From Alphaproteobacteria bacterium HGW-Alphaproteobacteria-18 (lineage in GTDB: Bacteria; Pseudomonadota; Alphaproteobacteria; Caulobacterales; Hyphomonadaceae), in the NCBI GenBank assembly GCA_002841155.1, contig PHEH01000020.1, forward strand, positions 1-32,260: a stretch of 32,260 bases of DNA, in the 5' to 3' direction. The notes under the pieces are model-generated. The model was not told the origin of the DNA, made no database searches, and saw only the letters and a program-made list of their open reading frames with translations. The stretch's first letter is position 1; the number at the start of each line of letters is the position of its first letter. The position numbers and the translations under genes are program-made. Below are positions 18,801 to 26,601 of this stretch, in pieces.

Positions 18801-18876
18801 GCGCAATCAGGGCAGATGCCATGGCTGCCAGAGCACACGTATTCAACAAGCGCTTCACGATCACATTTCTCTCCAT
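15862..18876 (-). CDS. TonB-dependent outer-membrane receptor
   Basis: A 1004-residue outer-membrane transporter that takes up a bulky substrate with TonB/ExbBD energy. Features in order are a signal peptide (1-30, GAAQ), a TonB-box-like ETVVITGSR (51-59), a plug domain (about 65-200, with LTLVNGRRF and GSDAIAGVVNYIL), a large beta-barrel, and the C-terminal signature GRRYFAGVNYRF ending in phenylalanine. The pattern of NGRR, GSDAIAGVVNYI and long loops matches the proteobacterial receptors often linked to peptide or carbohydrate use. I placed the start at the ATG at 18876, with GGAGA upstream and a clean signal peptide; the frame is open 28 codons further but that extension is not signal-like. 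Its neighbours, an amino-acid permease and carboxypeptidases, argue for a peptide-like substrate. Confidence 0.93.
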   Translation of the reverse strand: MERNVIVKRLLNTCALAAMASALIAPLGAAQEQDDVVATVPAGEDATATLETVVITGSRIRRDVASTPAPVVTFGEAAFQERGLISAGDALNEITSLRPQLNQAAGDGSNSGSGQQYPELFGLGTGRTLTLVNGRRFATTSSGLGDAQVDANIIPTGLISRIEVVQAGGAAVYGSDAIAGVVNYILKDNFEGLELDLQYGDNELGNYENFTGRITAGQNFDNGRGNIAVNLETSSTPLLRFSDFPESGRSRITQGNPADTGPNDGIPSLREILPAYFWNFNGNGVIFSAPAPPPNFLTQVGGTPAQFAPDGSVIAYNPGNILGIPFAEGGDGTRYSDLAGLRTGVERFTGNLLAHYDISDNLRFNTEVLYAQTTGESVPQGYARSVLNQTSVSSGAIRFTNANPFLSQSAIDTLSAANPGFASGGGLWLSRHFYDDLFPSNIQENETTTWRVLGGFEGDFEASGRNFYWTASASFADVRGKQSRWEADFLKFNRAVNAVRNGAGEIVCAVNADADPSNDDPSCAPLNPFGAGNISEAASRYVSVLSGNEFANEQVDLLATIGTQLFTLPAGPVDVVLAYEHRREEATFTPFLANQQGLVGTGAMQEESSGKYNTNEYSAEVLVPIFGGGLTLPGVKALDFSGTYRFVDNSIAGEESVWSAGSRWEIVDGVTFRATRSRNFRAPTLEQLFAPQNTILANGGFDPCDADRINAGPNPAVRRANCEAEWAANPQYGDLATFQNPAENFTVTSVLTGGNPELLNEVSETTTFGIVFDNFIVPGLTIAADRIEIDLTDGLSAFTTADFMATCYDSTPQPAAICSAFTRLQTADGSNPAGTTATGRTTTFNAGQIKFRGEVYYVNYGFDVNDLFSGATGNVTLGLEATHMAELTTSVTGTTFTRSDNTVQRPDWTARFNAGYSNGPLRLSYQMDYLDDVLAVPDATIENNPNPEIDANYVHSLSGLYEIRDGLTLRAGVTNIFNEGPSYPTFVHGDILGRRYFAGVNYRF

Positions 18877-19068
18877 CGCTGATCTCCGACCTCGCGCCGT
18901 GGTCCCCGGCCAGTGCCCCTCATGGCGCTGGCTGCTGCACGGCTGTTCGTTGAATGCCACGCTAGGAAATAGATGACGGTTTTTTTATACTATTTGCGAC
19001 ACACCCGCCCCGGCTTCGGCAACAATTATTCTCCAGCGACCCTGTGGGGAATATTTCTGCCGGGCTGG

Positions 19069-20391
19069 TTAATCACCCTTCCGGACGCTCCGCATCCGGA
19101 GGTTGACCAGATAGTAGACGATACCGAGCGAAGCCCAGCCTGCCAGCAGGAGATATGGGCGCCAGTCGGCAGAAATCCCCAGCAGGATGATCAGGAAGCC
19201 CAGAACGATCCCCGCCCCGGCCAGCGCATAAACCATGTTCGCCGGCAGGCTGAACGAGGCGGCCGCCCGCAATTCCGGCTCGCGGCGGCAGAGGCCTATC
19301 GCGGCAAGGCAGGTCGCGGCATATTTCAGGATCGTCGGAATGTTCACCGCAAGAAACAGGAAAACCAGGTTCTGCGGCATGAACAGCCCGAGGCAGCAGA
19401 AGCCGAAAGTCAGGAATATCGCATTCTGGGGCACACCGCGCGCCGCATGCGTCTTGCCCAGGAAGGAGGGCAACATCCCGGCCTGGGACATCGCATAGAG
19501 AAACCGCGTCATGATCACGAAGGTGGCGTTGATCGAGCTGCCGATCGCCACAAAGGCGCAGATCAGAATGAGAAGGCGGCCATTCTCGCCCAACGAAACC
19601 GTCGCCGCATCCAGCAGGGGCGCAGACGAAGCGCCGAGCGCATCGGCGCCGAGGATGCCGATGGCCACAAGCGCCACCCCGAAATAGATCGCCGCTGTCA
19701 GCCCCACGGAAATACCGATGCCCAGCGGAATATTGCGCCGCGGATTACGCACTTCGCCGCCGACTTCCGTCGCGCTCTCGATGCCGAGGAACAGCGAAAT
19801 CAGCAGGGGAATCGCCGCAAGAATGCCGAGGATGCCCTTGTCGGCAAAGGGCTCGAAATTGGCCGGCGCCACATGCCCTGTGCCGCCGAAAACAAACACC
19901 GCGCAAGTCGCCAGCAGGATCACCAGCATCACCGCCTGGCTGCGCGCCACAAATGAGACGCCCGCCAGATTGATCAGGAAAACCGCGCAGAAGACCCCGA
20001 ACATCACCAGCTTCGACGGCAGCGTGATGATTGAGGACATGTAGGAAACCAGCACCATCGTCAGCACGATCAGCGCCGCCGTGCTGCCGGCAATCCGCAT
20101 CCAGCTGATGATGAAGCCTGCAAAGGGATGCACAAACCGGCGCGGCCATTCAAACGAGGCGCCTGTTGCCGGCGCTGCAGCGCCCATGAAGGAATAAACC
20201 AGCGCAAAGACAATCATCGGCACAATGGCGATGAGCATCGACACCAGCATCGCCGGCCCCGCAACGGCCGCAGCCGGCGCCAGGATCGAGAAGATCGAAA
20301 CGCCCACCGCCGTGCCGAGCCCCAGCGACACAACGCCGAACAGGCCGACATTGCGTTTCAGGCCAGTGGCCGCAGGCTGGGCGTCAGACAT
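19069..20391 (-). CDS. APC-family amino acid permease
   Basis: A cytoplasmic-membrane amino-acid transporter of the APC superfamily, 440 residues with about 12 hydrophobic segments. The first helix, VVSLGLGTAVGVSIFSI, has the unwound glycine-rich substrate motif of APC proteins, and the GIESATEVGGEVRNPRRNIPLGI loop is the family's classic consensus between helices 6 and 7. The ATG at 20391 is chosen over upstream in-frame positions because AAGGA lies seven bases ahead and the protein then begins just before helix 1. It lies 10 bases after the aminotransferase stop, so the two form an operon, consistent with uptake followed by transamination. Substrate is not evident from sequence. Confidence 0.93.
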   Translation of the reverse strand: MSDAQPAATGLKRNVGLFGVVSLGLGTAVGVSIFSILAPAAAVAGPAMLVSMLIAIVPMIVFALVYSFMGAAAPATGASFEWPRRFVHPFAGFIISWMRIAGSTAALIVLTMVLVSYMSSIITLPSKLVMFGVFCAVFLINLAGVSFVARSQAVMLVILLATCAVFVFGGTGHVAPANFEPFADKGILGILAAIPLLISLFLGIESATEVGGEVRNPRRNIPLGIGISVGLTAAIYFGVALVAIGILGADALGASSAPLLDAATVSLGENGRLLILICAFVAIGSSINATFVIMTRFLYAMSQAGMLPSFLGKTHAARGVPQNAIFLTFGFCCLGLFMPQNLVFLFLAVNIPTILKYAATCLAAIGLCRREPELRAAASFSLPANMVYALAGAGIVLGFLIILLGISADWRPYLLLAGWASLGIVYYLVNLRMRSVRKGD

Positions 20392-20401
20392 GGGAATTCC
20401 T

Positions 20402-21637
20402 TCAGGCAATATGGCGCTTCTGGCCGCTGGCGCGATACTCCGCAAGGCCGCGCGCAAGCCGCGCCAGCCCTTCGCCAAGCCGCTCCGGCGGCAGGCCATA
20501 CCCGACCCTCAGATACCCTGGCGTGCTGAAGCACTCCCCCGGCACAACCACGACGCCATGCTTGGCCGAAAGCCATTGGGACAGGCTGCGGGTATCCTCC
20601 ACACCAATCAGTTGCGGGAAACAGGTGCACCCCTGAAGCGTCACGCCGGGATGGATCAGCCCCTGCCCTGCCATCTCGCCCAAAGCGGCAGCGGCAACCG
20701 GCCGGGCTGCATTCATCATGTCATTGCGCCACTGGTCGAACAGATCGGCCCTCGCCAGAACTTCGGCGGCCACGCAATGGGAGAGACGCGACACATTGAA
20801 ATCCGCGCGCTCCGAATAGTCCCGCAGACGCCGCAACAGTGCCTGCCCGGCAATGATCCAGCCACAGCGAAGCGTGCTCAGACCAAAGATCTTGGTCAGG
20901 CTGCTGATGCGCAGGACATTGTCATGCTCGGCCGGATCAAGCCCCGGACCGGCACTGTCGAGATAATCACGATAGACCTCATCCAGGACCAGAAGAACGC
21001 CCTTCTGCGCCAGAACCCGCGCCAATGTGATGAGCGCCACATCACTGACATACACCCCGCTCGGATTGTGCAGGTTGGTCAGCACCACCATCCGCGTATC
21101 TGGATGCAGCGCCTCCAGGATACCGTCCACCGAGATGTCGAAATCTGGTCCCTCACGGCGGTAGAAATCTGCATGCACGCCATGATCGCGCGCCATATTG
21201 GCAAAGATATCAAAGCCCGGCGTCTCCACGAGGATGCGGTCGCCCGGAGACAGGAGGGCGGTATAAATCATGTCGATCGCGGTCGTGGCGCCAGTCGTGC
21301 AGAGGATCGACTCCTCGGGCACACCATAGCGCGCGGCGAGATGTTCGCCCACGTCCGGATTATTCCGCATAAAGACGCTTTTGTAAGAGCTGGGGAACCC
21401 ATCCCGGAACGCCGTGCGGATGACATCGCCCAGCATGTCGACCGGCTCAGGCACCGAGCTTTCAAACAGCGCAATGGTGCCAGGATTGCCAGACCGCATC
21501 AGGGTCAGCATATCCCTCACCCAATGGGCAAAGCTCAGGACGTTTTCGTTGGAACTGTCAGATGCGTCCACTGTGAGATAATCCTTACCCTTTAAATCTA
21601 TTATATTTTTTCGGCCGTCATCGGTGTTCCTGGCCAT
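20402..21637 (-). CDS. class I/II PLP-dependent aminotransferase
   Basis: A cytosolic fold-type I aminotransferase, 411 residues. Visible residues are the glycine-rich TTGATTAID (phosphate-binding region, about 114-122), Asn191 in NLHNPSG, Asp219 with Tyr222 in LDEVYRDY, the Schiff-base Lys249 in SSLTKIFGL followed by LRCGW, and the carboxylate-binding arginine in GYLRVGYG near the end. The family transaminates aspartate, aromatic or other amino acids; related proteins include lyases and epimerases. The start at the ATG at 21637 is inferred, with GGAG ten bases before it; a TTG eight codons upstream is possible. It heads an operon with the APC permease, and the TonB receptor follows. Confidence 0.9.
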   Translation of the reverse strand: MARNTDDGRKNIIDLKGKDYLTVDASDSSNENVLSFAHWVRDMLTLMRSGNPGTIALFESSVPEPVDMLGDVIRTAFRDGFPSSYKSVFMRNNPDVGEHLAARYGVPEESILCTTGATTAIDMIYTALLSPGDRILVETPGFDIFANMARDHGVHADFYRREGPDFDISVDGILEALHPDTRMVVLTNLHNPSGVYVSDVALITLARVLAQKGVLLVLDEVYRDYLDSAGPGLDPAEHDNVLRISSLTKIFGLSTLRCGWIIAGQALLRRLRDYSERADFNVSRLSHCVAAEVLARADLFDQWRNDMMNAARPVAAAALGEMAGQGLIHPGVTLQGCTCFPQLIGVEDTRSLSQWLSAKHGVVVVPGECFSTPGYLRVGYGLPPERLGEGLARLARGLAEYRASGQKRHIA

Positions 21638-21784
21638 CGGAGCCACGCTCCACGCCAGCAAACTGACAGCCTGAATCGAAATTGTTTATGCAAAGGCCAC
21701 GATGGCGCGCGCCGCCAGCGCATAAATGTTCTTGCGGACGGGGCCGGCCGCAGCAGAGAAATCTGATGCTCATTCCGCCCGGCT

Positions 21785-23398
21785 TCACGGCGACGCGCCC
21801 TCAGCCGCGCCGTCAAAACAGGCCTCCGGGGCCACGCCCTCAACCCGCTCCCAGCGCATGCCCTCAAACATCTCGCCGCCCGCCTCCAGCGCCGCCGGCA
21901 CGCCGCGCACACAGCGGCCAAACCCGTCGCCTGCCGGATAGATCAGCGCTCCATCGATGTGCAACGCCCGGATGAACGCCGCCTCTTCGACGCCCAGCTC
22001 CTCTGAAACAAAGTCGCTCCACGCCTCGATCGTCAGCTCAACCTCGCCGCTCTGGCGAAGCGTGAACACCTCGCGCAGCAGCATATCGAGCGTGCGCGCG
22101 CCGCCGCTCGCCTCCCGGATGCGCGAGTCCAGATCGGCAAAGTACAGCGCGCCGCGCTCATACGGCGCATGTCGCACACGCCCGTCATTGAACCCCACCT
22201 GGCCGATTTCAATAGCAGACATCGCCCGCGCCGGATTGGTATAATACCGCTCACTCAGCGCGTTCAGCCCGGAGACATAGTCCTCCATCGGAACACGCCC
22301 CGCCCGGAATGGAACCGTATACTCATAGTAGGTGGTGAGGCCTTCGGAAAACCAGTTTGTCCGCACATGGTCACCGCTTAATCCGCCCACCCACATATGG
22401 ATCATCTCATGCGCCAGCGTCGAGCGCGGCGACTGCCCGCCCACCTCTTCGGGCAAGCCCGGCCCACGCGACAGCATGAACGAATTTGCCAGCGCCGTGG
22501 CCCCGCCATAGGGCTCGGTGTCGAGCTGGCGCAGGAAGACGCGGTAATCCGGCGCCGGATCGAGATAGGCGAAAAATTCGCCAAAAAAGTCATATAGATC
22601 CTTGGCATAGGTCATCTCTGCGGCGACATCGAAAGGAAAATCGCCGAGCCAATAGGCGCGGAAATGGCTGTCTTCCTCCTTGGGCGGATATTGCCCTGCC
22701 TGCCCGGCCATCAGCCAGCCCTGCATCAGGGCGGCAGGAGGCCCTTTGACGAGCACACGCCCCTCTCCGAACGTGGTAACCCCCACCGCCCCCGGCCCGA
22801 ACTCTGTCAGATCCCAATCGAGAACCGACAGGCTGGACTCTGTATTCACCGGCACGATCATGTATCCCGCCCCGGCGCCGCTCACCCCGCCTTTCGACGG
22901 GCGAATACCAAAGGCCGGCCCAGACGGCCCACCCTCGGGCTGGACCAGCGCCCGGTAGCTGATGTCGAGAGGGAGTTCGACATCACGGGTCGCCGTCCAG
23001 TGCCGGAAGTACGGGAAACCGCCGGGCACAGGATCGTCCTGCTCAAGGGTGAATTCGACCGGGCCGGCCTTATCCGTCACGCGCAAATCCTGGATACGAT
23101 CCGCGATGCCCATGACATTCACATACACAACCGGCGCCGAGAGCTTCAGGCGGGATTCTTCCGCCTTCAGTCCGCCATGCAGGCGAGAGGTCACGGCAAT
23201 GGCGTCCACCCTCCCATCCTCGCCCAGCTCTGGCCGGAGTGTGATTTCATAAGACGCGTCAGGCTCTGCGGGCAGCGCAGGCCCTGCCGCCTGACAGCCC
23301 ATCATGGCGATCAGCAGGCAGAAGATAGCCCCCGCCGCCCGCAGGGGATGCCCGGCATGCGCCCGTGCGCCCTGCTCCAGATATCCTGCCTCTGCCAT
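21785..23398 (-). CDS. M61-like zinc metallopeptidase lipoprotein (first of a divergent pair)
   Basis: A predicted exported gluzincin peptidase resembling family M61 (glycyl aminopeptidase), 537 residues. The signal region is long, with a lipobox-like MMGC (Cys35). The active site is complete: HEMIH at 330-334 (zinc ligands His330, His334 and catalytic Glu331) and the third ligand Glu352 in NWFSEGLTTYYEY, 18 residues after the second histidine. The N-terminal half (about 45-260) is a beta-rich domain as in M61, and TNPARAMSAIEI plus YERGALYFADLDSRIRE fit the helical C-terminal part. There is no obvious PDZ domain, unlike many M61 proteins. It is divergent from a paralogue starting 224 bases away. 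Confidence 0.87.
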   Translation of the reverse strand: MAEAGYLEQGARAHAGHPLRAAGAIFCLLIAMMGCQAAGPALPAEPDASYEITLRPELGEDGRVDAIAVTSRLHGGLKAEESRLKLSAPVVYVNVMGIADRIQDLRVTDKAGPVEFTLEQDDPVPGGFPYFRHWTATRDVELPLDISYRALVQPEGGPSGPAFGIRPSKGGVSGAGAGYMIVPVNTESSLSVLDWDLTEFGPGAVGVTTFGEGRVLVKGPPAALMQGWLMAGQAGQYPPKEEDSHFRAYWLGDFPFDVAAEMTYAKDLYDFFGEFFAYLDPAPDYRVFLRQLDTEPYGGATALANSFMLSRGPGLPEEVGGQSPRSTLAHEMIHMWVGGLSGDHVRTNWFSEGLTTYYEYTVPFRAGRVPMEDYVSGLNALSERYYTNPARAMSAIEIGQVGFNDGRVRHAPYERGALYFADLDSRIREASGGARTLDMLLREVFTLRQSGEVELTIEAWSDFVSEELGVEEAAFIRALHIDGALIYPAGDGFGRCVRGVPAALEAGGEMFEGMRWERVEGVAPEACFDGAAEGASP

Positions 23399-23621
23399 CG
23401 CCGCCTCGTCTCAAGAATTCCAGCGTCAACTGTCGTCAGGCGCGGAGGAATAGTCCTTTCGATAATGCGCCCGAATGCCGAGCCTCTGCATGAATGCCCC
23501 GCCAGAGGGGCGCTGCCGGGATAGATATTTCGCGGCCCCCTGCCTTCCCCGCCCTATTCGATTAAAGTTCCCCGCGCCCTGCGCTAGTCTGGCCCTGACA
23601 CGCCCCAGAGGAGCCCGCCGC

Positions 23622-25385
23622 ATGATCCCCGCCTGCCCGAAACCCGCCGCGCTCACCGCCGCCGCGCTCCTCCTGGCTGCCCTCCTCGCCGCCTGCGCCG
23701 CCCCGGCCGAGGCGCCCGCGCCCGCGCAAATCGCCCGCCCGGCGGACATGGACATCACCCTCACCCCCCGCCGCCCCACCGGCGAAAAGGTCGAGACCAT
23801 CGACGTGACGCTGACTATCCGCGAGCCCGCCCTGGCAGCGGGTGACACCTTCCTCTCCATGGCCATCGTCCGCGTCATGGCGCCCGGCGCGCTCAGCCGC
23901 CCCGAAACGCTCGTCGCCGAAGACGGCGCCGGCCCGCTCCCCCTCACCATCGAGGAAGACCCCGCCGACCCGTCCGACTTCCGCCAGGATCGCCGCTGGA
24001 TCGCCGCCCGCGCCACGCAGGGCGACGTCACCGTCCGCTACACCATCGAGCCGCGCGTCATCACCTCGGCCACCCGCCCCGGCCCGCTGATTGATACACG
24101 CACGGAGCTCACCGGCTTTTACGGCTCGGGCAACACGATGCTCGCCCTGCCCGTTTCCGGCTGGCCGCGCGAGGTTGCGCTGGGCTGGAACCTTGAAGAC
24201 CTCACCTCCGGCGCCCGCGCCGCCTCCAGCCTCGGCGAAGGCGACGTCACCGCCACGGTCACCGCGCAAAATCTCAACAACAGCTTCTTCTTCGCCGGCC
24301 CCCTGCGCAGCCAGCCGGAAGACGGCGCAGGCGATTTTGCCATCTACTGGATGACGCCCGCCGCCTTCGATCTCGACGGCGCCGCCGCCTGGACGCAGCA
24401 GGCCTACACCTATTTCAACAGCTTCTTCGGCGCCAGCGACACGCCTTTCCGCATCTTCATGCGGACCACGGAACGTTTCCAGGGCGGCGGCGGGGGCGGC
24501 TTCAACTCCTTCATTTTCGGCACCGTCGAGGGCGAAGACCGCGACCCCGACGAAGTCCGCGGCCTCCTCGCCCATGAAGCGCTCCACCATTTCGTCGGCG
24601 GATATGGCGATGGCGGCGGCGCGGGCGGCCAGCAATGGTATTCCGAGGGCGTCACGAATTACTACACCGTCGTCCTGCCCTATCGCGCCGGCCTCACCAG
24701 CCTTGAGCACTACATCAACGACTTCAACGGCTACGCAAAATCCTACTACACCAATCCGCAGTCAAACCTTTCCAATACCGAAGTCACCCGCCTCTTCTTC
24801 GCCGACGGCAATGCGCAGATCGTGCCCTATAATCGCGGGCCGCTCTATGTCGCCCTCGTCGACGCGCGCATCCGCGCCGCCTCCGGCGGGGAGCTGCGCG
24901 CCGATGATCTGATCTTCGATTTCATCGAGAGCCAGAAGGAAGCTGAAGACGGCGTTGCCCTCTGGCATGACCTTGTCGAGATCTATCTCGGCGAGGCTGG
25001 CAGCGCCGAATTCCGCGCCATGATGGAAGGCCGGCCGCTTGATCTGCCGTCAGATCTTTTCGGGCCCTGCTTTGTGGCGGAGGAACAGATGCTGCAGAAC
25101 TTCGTCATCGGATTCCGTCCCTACAAGGACGAAGAAGGCCGCACCCGCGCCGGCCCCATCCTGCCCGGCACGGCTGCCGAAGCCACCGGCATCGCCCGCT
25201 ATGACATCATCACAAACCCAGACGCCCTCGAAGCGGCCAGGACCGCTGCCCCCGGCACCCCGCTGACACTCACCCTCCAGCGCGACAGCGAAACCCTCAG
25301 CCGCACCTACACGCCCTGGACGCCCGCCCTGCCCGGCAAGCAATGGGTCCGCACACCGGTCCCGGAGTCTGACTGCAACCTCTGA
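23622..25385 (+). CDS. M61-like zinc metallopeptidase lipoprotein (second of a divergent pair)
   Basis: A paralogue of the divergent neighbour, 587 residues. The lipoprotein signal ends in LAAC (Cys25). Zinc site: HEALH at 318-322 (with catalytic Glu319) and Glu342 in WYSEGVTNYY. Shared segments include YYTNP, the NRGPLYVALVDARIRAASGG block and a matching C-terminal layout. This protein adds about 80 C-terminal residues (after about 505) that end in a beta-rich, possibly degenerate PDZ-like region (GIARYDIITNPD...LTLTLQRDSETL) which the neighbour lacks. A run of glycines (about 288-293) precedes the active site. The ATG at 23622 has GAGGAG upstream; an earlier in-frame ATG lacks a signal peptide. 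Codons end almost entirely in C or G, more extreme than in neighbouring genes. Confidence 0.87.
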   Translation: MIPACPKPAALTAAALLLAALLAACAAPAEAPAPAQIARPADMDITLTPRRPTGEKVETIDVTLTIREPALAAGDTFLSMAIVRVMAPGALSRPETLVAEDGAGPLPLTIEEDPADPSDFRQDRRWIAARATQGDVTVRYTIEPRVITSATRPGPLIDTRTELTGFYGSGNTMLALPVSGWPREVALGWNLEDLTSGARAASSLGEGDVTATVTAQNLNNSFFFAGPLRSQPEDGAGDFAIYWMTPAAFDLDGAAAWTQQAYTYFNSFFGASDTPFRIFMRTTERFQGGGGGGFNSFIFGTVEGEDRDPDEVRGLLAHEALHHFVGGYGDGGGAGGQQWYSEGVTNYYTVVLPYRAGLTSLEHYINDFNGYAKSYYTNPQSNLSNTEVTRLFFADGNAQIVPYNRGPLYVALVDARIRAASGGELRADDLIFDFIESQKEAEDGVALWHDLVEIYLGEAGSAEFRAMMEGRPLDLPSDLFGPCFVAEEQMLQNFVIGFRPYKDEEGRTRAGPILPGTAAEATGIARYDIITNPDALEAARTAAPGTPLTLTLQRDSETLSRTYTPWTPALPGKQWVRTPVPESDCNL

Positions 25386-25428
25386 AGGCCTCCGCGCGGC
25401 GACCTGCGCCCGCGCCGAAGTTCGCCGG

Positions 25429-25471
25429 TAAAAACACAACCGCTCCAGTGGCCCTTGGCCCTGGAGCGGTT
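25429..25471 (-). terminator. intrinsic terminator of tRNA-Leu
   Basis: An 11-base-pair perfect stem (25438-25448 with 25461-25471, arm AACCGCTCCAG) with a 12-base loop that can partly pair. On the minus strand it is followed by GTGTTTTTACC, a T-rich tail. It lies 25 bases past the tRNA-Leu CCA end. It could also slow plus-strand transcription leaving the M61-like gene, but that side has no T-run. Confidence 0.8.
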
Positions 25472-25496
25472 ATGGGATCTCGAAATCTGGAAAAGT

Positions 25497-25581
25497 TGGT
25501 GCGGTCGAGAAGACTCGAACTTCCACGGGTTGCCCCACAGCGACCTCAACGCTGCGCGTCTACCAATTCCGCCACGACCGC
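25497..25581 (-). tRNA. tRNA-Leu (anticodon GAG)
   Basis: An 85-base class II tRNA including an encoded CCA. The acceptor stem GCGGTCG pairs with CGACCGC; discriminator A then CCA. The anticodon stem CAGCG/CGCTG encloses loop TTGAGGT with anticodon GAG, reading CUC and CUU leucine codons. A long variable arm (GGGGCAACCC region) and the T-loop TTCGAGT fit tRNA-Leu. Without the CCA the gene ends at 25500. It has its own promoter-like and terminator sequences. Confidence 0.96.
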
Positions 25582-25608
25582 ACACTGGTATGTCGAGACA
25601 GACGGGCC

Positions 25609-25636
25609 GTATAAGGCGGTCATTCGGCTTTGTGAA
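25609..25636 (-). promoter_or_regulatory. sigma-70-type promoter candidate for tRNA-Leu
   Basis: On the minus strand TTCACA (25631-25636) and TTATAC (25609-25614) are separated by 16 bases, about 27 bases before the tRNA start. Both resemble housekeeping -35 and -10 elements and the position is right for a tRNA gene. Confidence 0.5.
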
Positions 25637-25665
25637 GCCCTGAAAACACCCTATATCCACCGGCC

Positions 25666-26370
25666 ATGCAGAATTTTCCCCCCGTCGAATGGGCCGTGTC
25701 TGACGCCCCGGTGCCGTATGAGGCGGCCCTCGCCTTCATGGAGGCCCGCGCCCGCGCGATTCGCGAGGAAAACGCCCCGGAACTCGTCTGGTTTCTGGAG
25801 CACCCCCCCCTCTACACCGCCGGAACCTCGGCCCGCATCGAAGACCTCAAAGACCCCGCCCGCTTCCCGGTTTTCAATGCCGGGCGCGGGGGCCAGTACA
25901 CCTATCACGGCCCCGGCCAGCGGGTGGCCTATGTCATGCTCGATGTCGCCGCCCGCGGCCGCGATGTGCGCGCCTTCGTGGCCCATCTGGAAGCCTGGAT
26001 CATCGCAGCGCTCGCCGCCTTCAATGTCGAGGCCGGCATCCGCGCAGGCCGTGTCGGCGTCTGGGTCGACCGCACAGAGCCCGGCGGGCCCCTGCGCGAA
26101 GACAAGATCGCCGCCATCGGCGTGCGCCTGAAGCGCTGGGTCAGCTTCCACGGCATCTCGCTGAACGTCGAGCCCGAGCTTGACCATTTCACCGGCATCA
26201 CCCCCTGCGGCATCGCAGACCCCCGCTACGGCGTCACCAGCCTCGCCGGCCTCGGCCGCATCCTCTCGATGGAAGAGGTGGACATCGCCCTCAAGGCCGC
26301 CTTCGAACAGGTCTTCGCCAGCCAGCTGGTGCGCATTGACGCGCCAATGACCGGATCTGTCCCGGCATGA
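25666..26370 (+). CDS. lipB: octanoyltransferase (lipoate biosynthesis)
   Basis: LipB moves the octanoyl group from acyl carrier protein to apo-lipoyl domains of enzymes such as pyruvate dehydrogenase; LipA then inserts sulfur. The 234-residue protein has all family signatures: [13 protein letters not shown] at 73-85, Lys147 in [22 protein letters not shown], and the catalytic Cys181 in GITPCGI. Length is normal. The last codons lie in a run of GACCGGAT repeats that continues past the stop, so the very C-terminus (MTGSVPA) may be recently added and non-essential. The gene is divergent from tRNA-Leu. Confidence 0.96.
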   Translation: MQNFPPVEWAVSDAPVPYEAALAFMEARARAIREENAPELVWFLEHPPLYTAGTSARIEDLKDPARFPVFNAGRGGQYTYHGPGQRVAYVMLDVAARGRDVRAFVAHLEAWIIAALAAFNVEAGIRAGRVGVWVDRTEPGGPLREDKIAAIGVRLKRWVSFHGISLNVEPELDHFTGITPCGIADPRYGVTSLAGLGRILSMEEVDIALKAAFEQVFASQLVRIDAPMTGSVPA

Positions 26371-26399
26371 CCGGATGTGGCCGGATGTGTCCCCCTTTG
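26346..26399. repeat. short degenerate direct repeats at the lipB 3' end
   Basis: ATGACCGGATCTGTCCCGGC is followed by ATGACCGGATGTG and then GCCGGATGTGTCCCC, three degenerate copies of a roughly 13-20 base unit with core CCGGAT. The first copy encodes the end of lipB and the second starts at its stop codon. Confidence 0.5.
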
Positions 26400-26438
26400 T
26401 CCCAAACTGTCCGGACCTGACCGCGAGCAACAGTTGCT

Positions 26439-26556
26439 AACCCTCCCCATAGTCATGGGGAGGGGACCTGCTGCTATTTGGGAGAGCTGAGATCTTCAAC
26501 CGCACAACATGCCCCCTCCCCATGCCTATGGGGAGGGTTGGGGTGGGGCACCTCTC
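26439..26556. repeat. double-hairpin intergenic repeat, copy 1
   Basis: Two near-identical hairpins, each with a 10-base-pair stem CCCTCCCCAT/ATGGGGAGGG (26441-26450 with 26455-26464; 26514-26523 with 26528-26537), are separated by about 50 bases and followed by TTGGGGTGGGGCACCTCTC. The reverse complement matches the element at 32081-32207, including the CCCCACCCCAACC lead, the GGGGGCA-GTTGTGC stretch after the first hairpin and CAGGTCCCCTCCCC before the second. It lies between convergent genes and looks like a REP/BIME-type palindromic element. Confidence 0.75.
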
Positions 26557-26601
26557 AATCGAAATACAACAGCCGCCGAACCCAGCAGCCTCCCAAAGCC
26601 C

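Noticed and set aside
20225..21595. A 456-codon open frame antisense to the aminotransferase and permease
   Set aside because: It crosses two well-supported genes and encodes His/Arg/Gln-rich sequence without recognisable domains.
25448..26131. An open frame covering tRNA-Leu and the start of lipB
   Set aside because: It overlaps a tRNA gene and the motif-rich lipB in another frame; the product is Pro/Ser/Arg-rich and has no homology I recognise.
26439..26556. Possible CRISPR array from repeated CCCTCCCCAT units
   Set aside because: Only two hairpin units occur, spacers are not regular, no cas genes are near, and the same element recurs elsewhere in opposite orientation.
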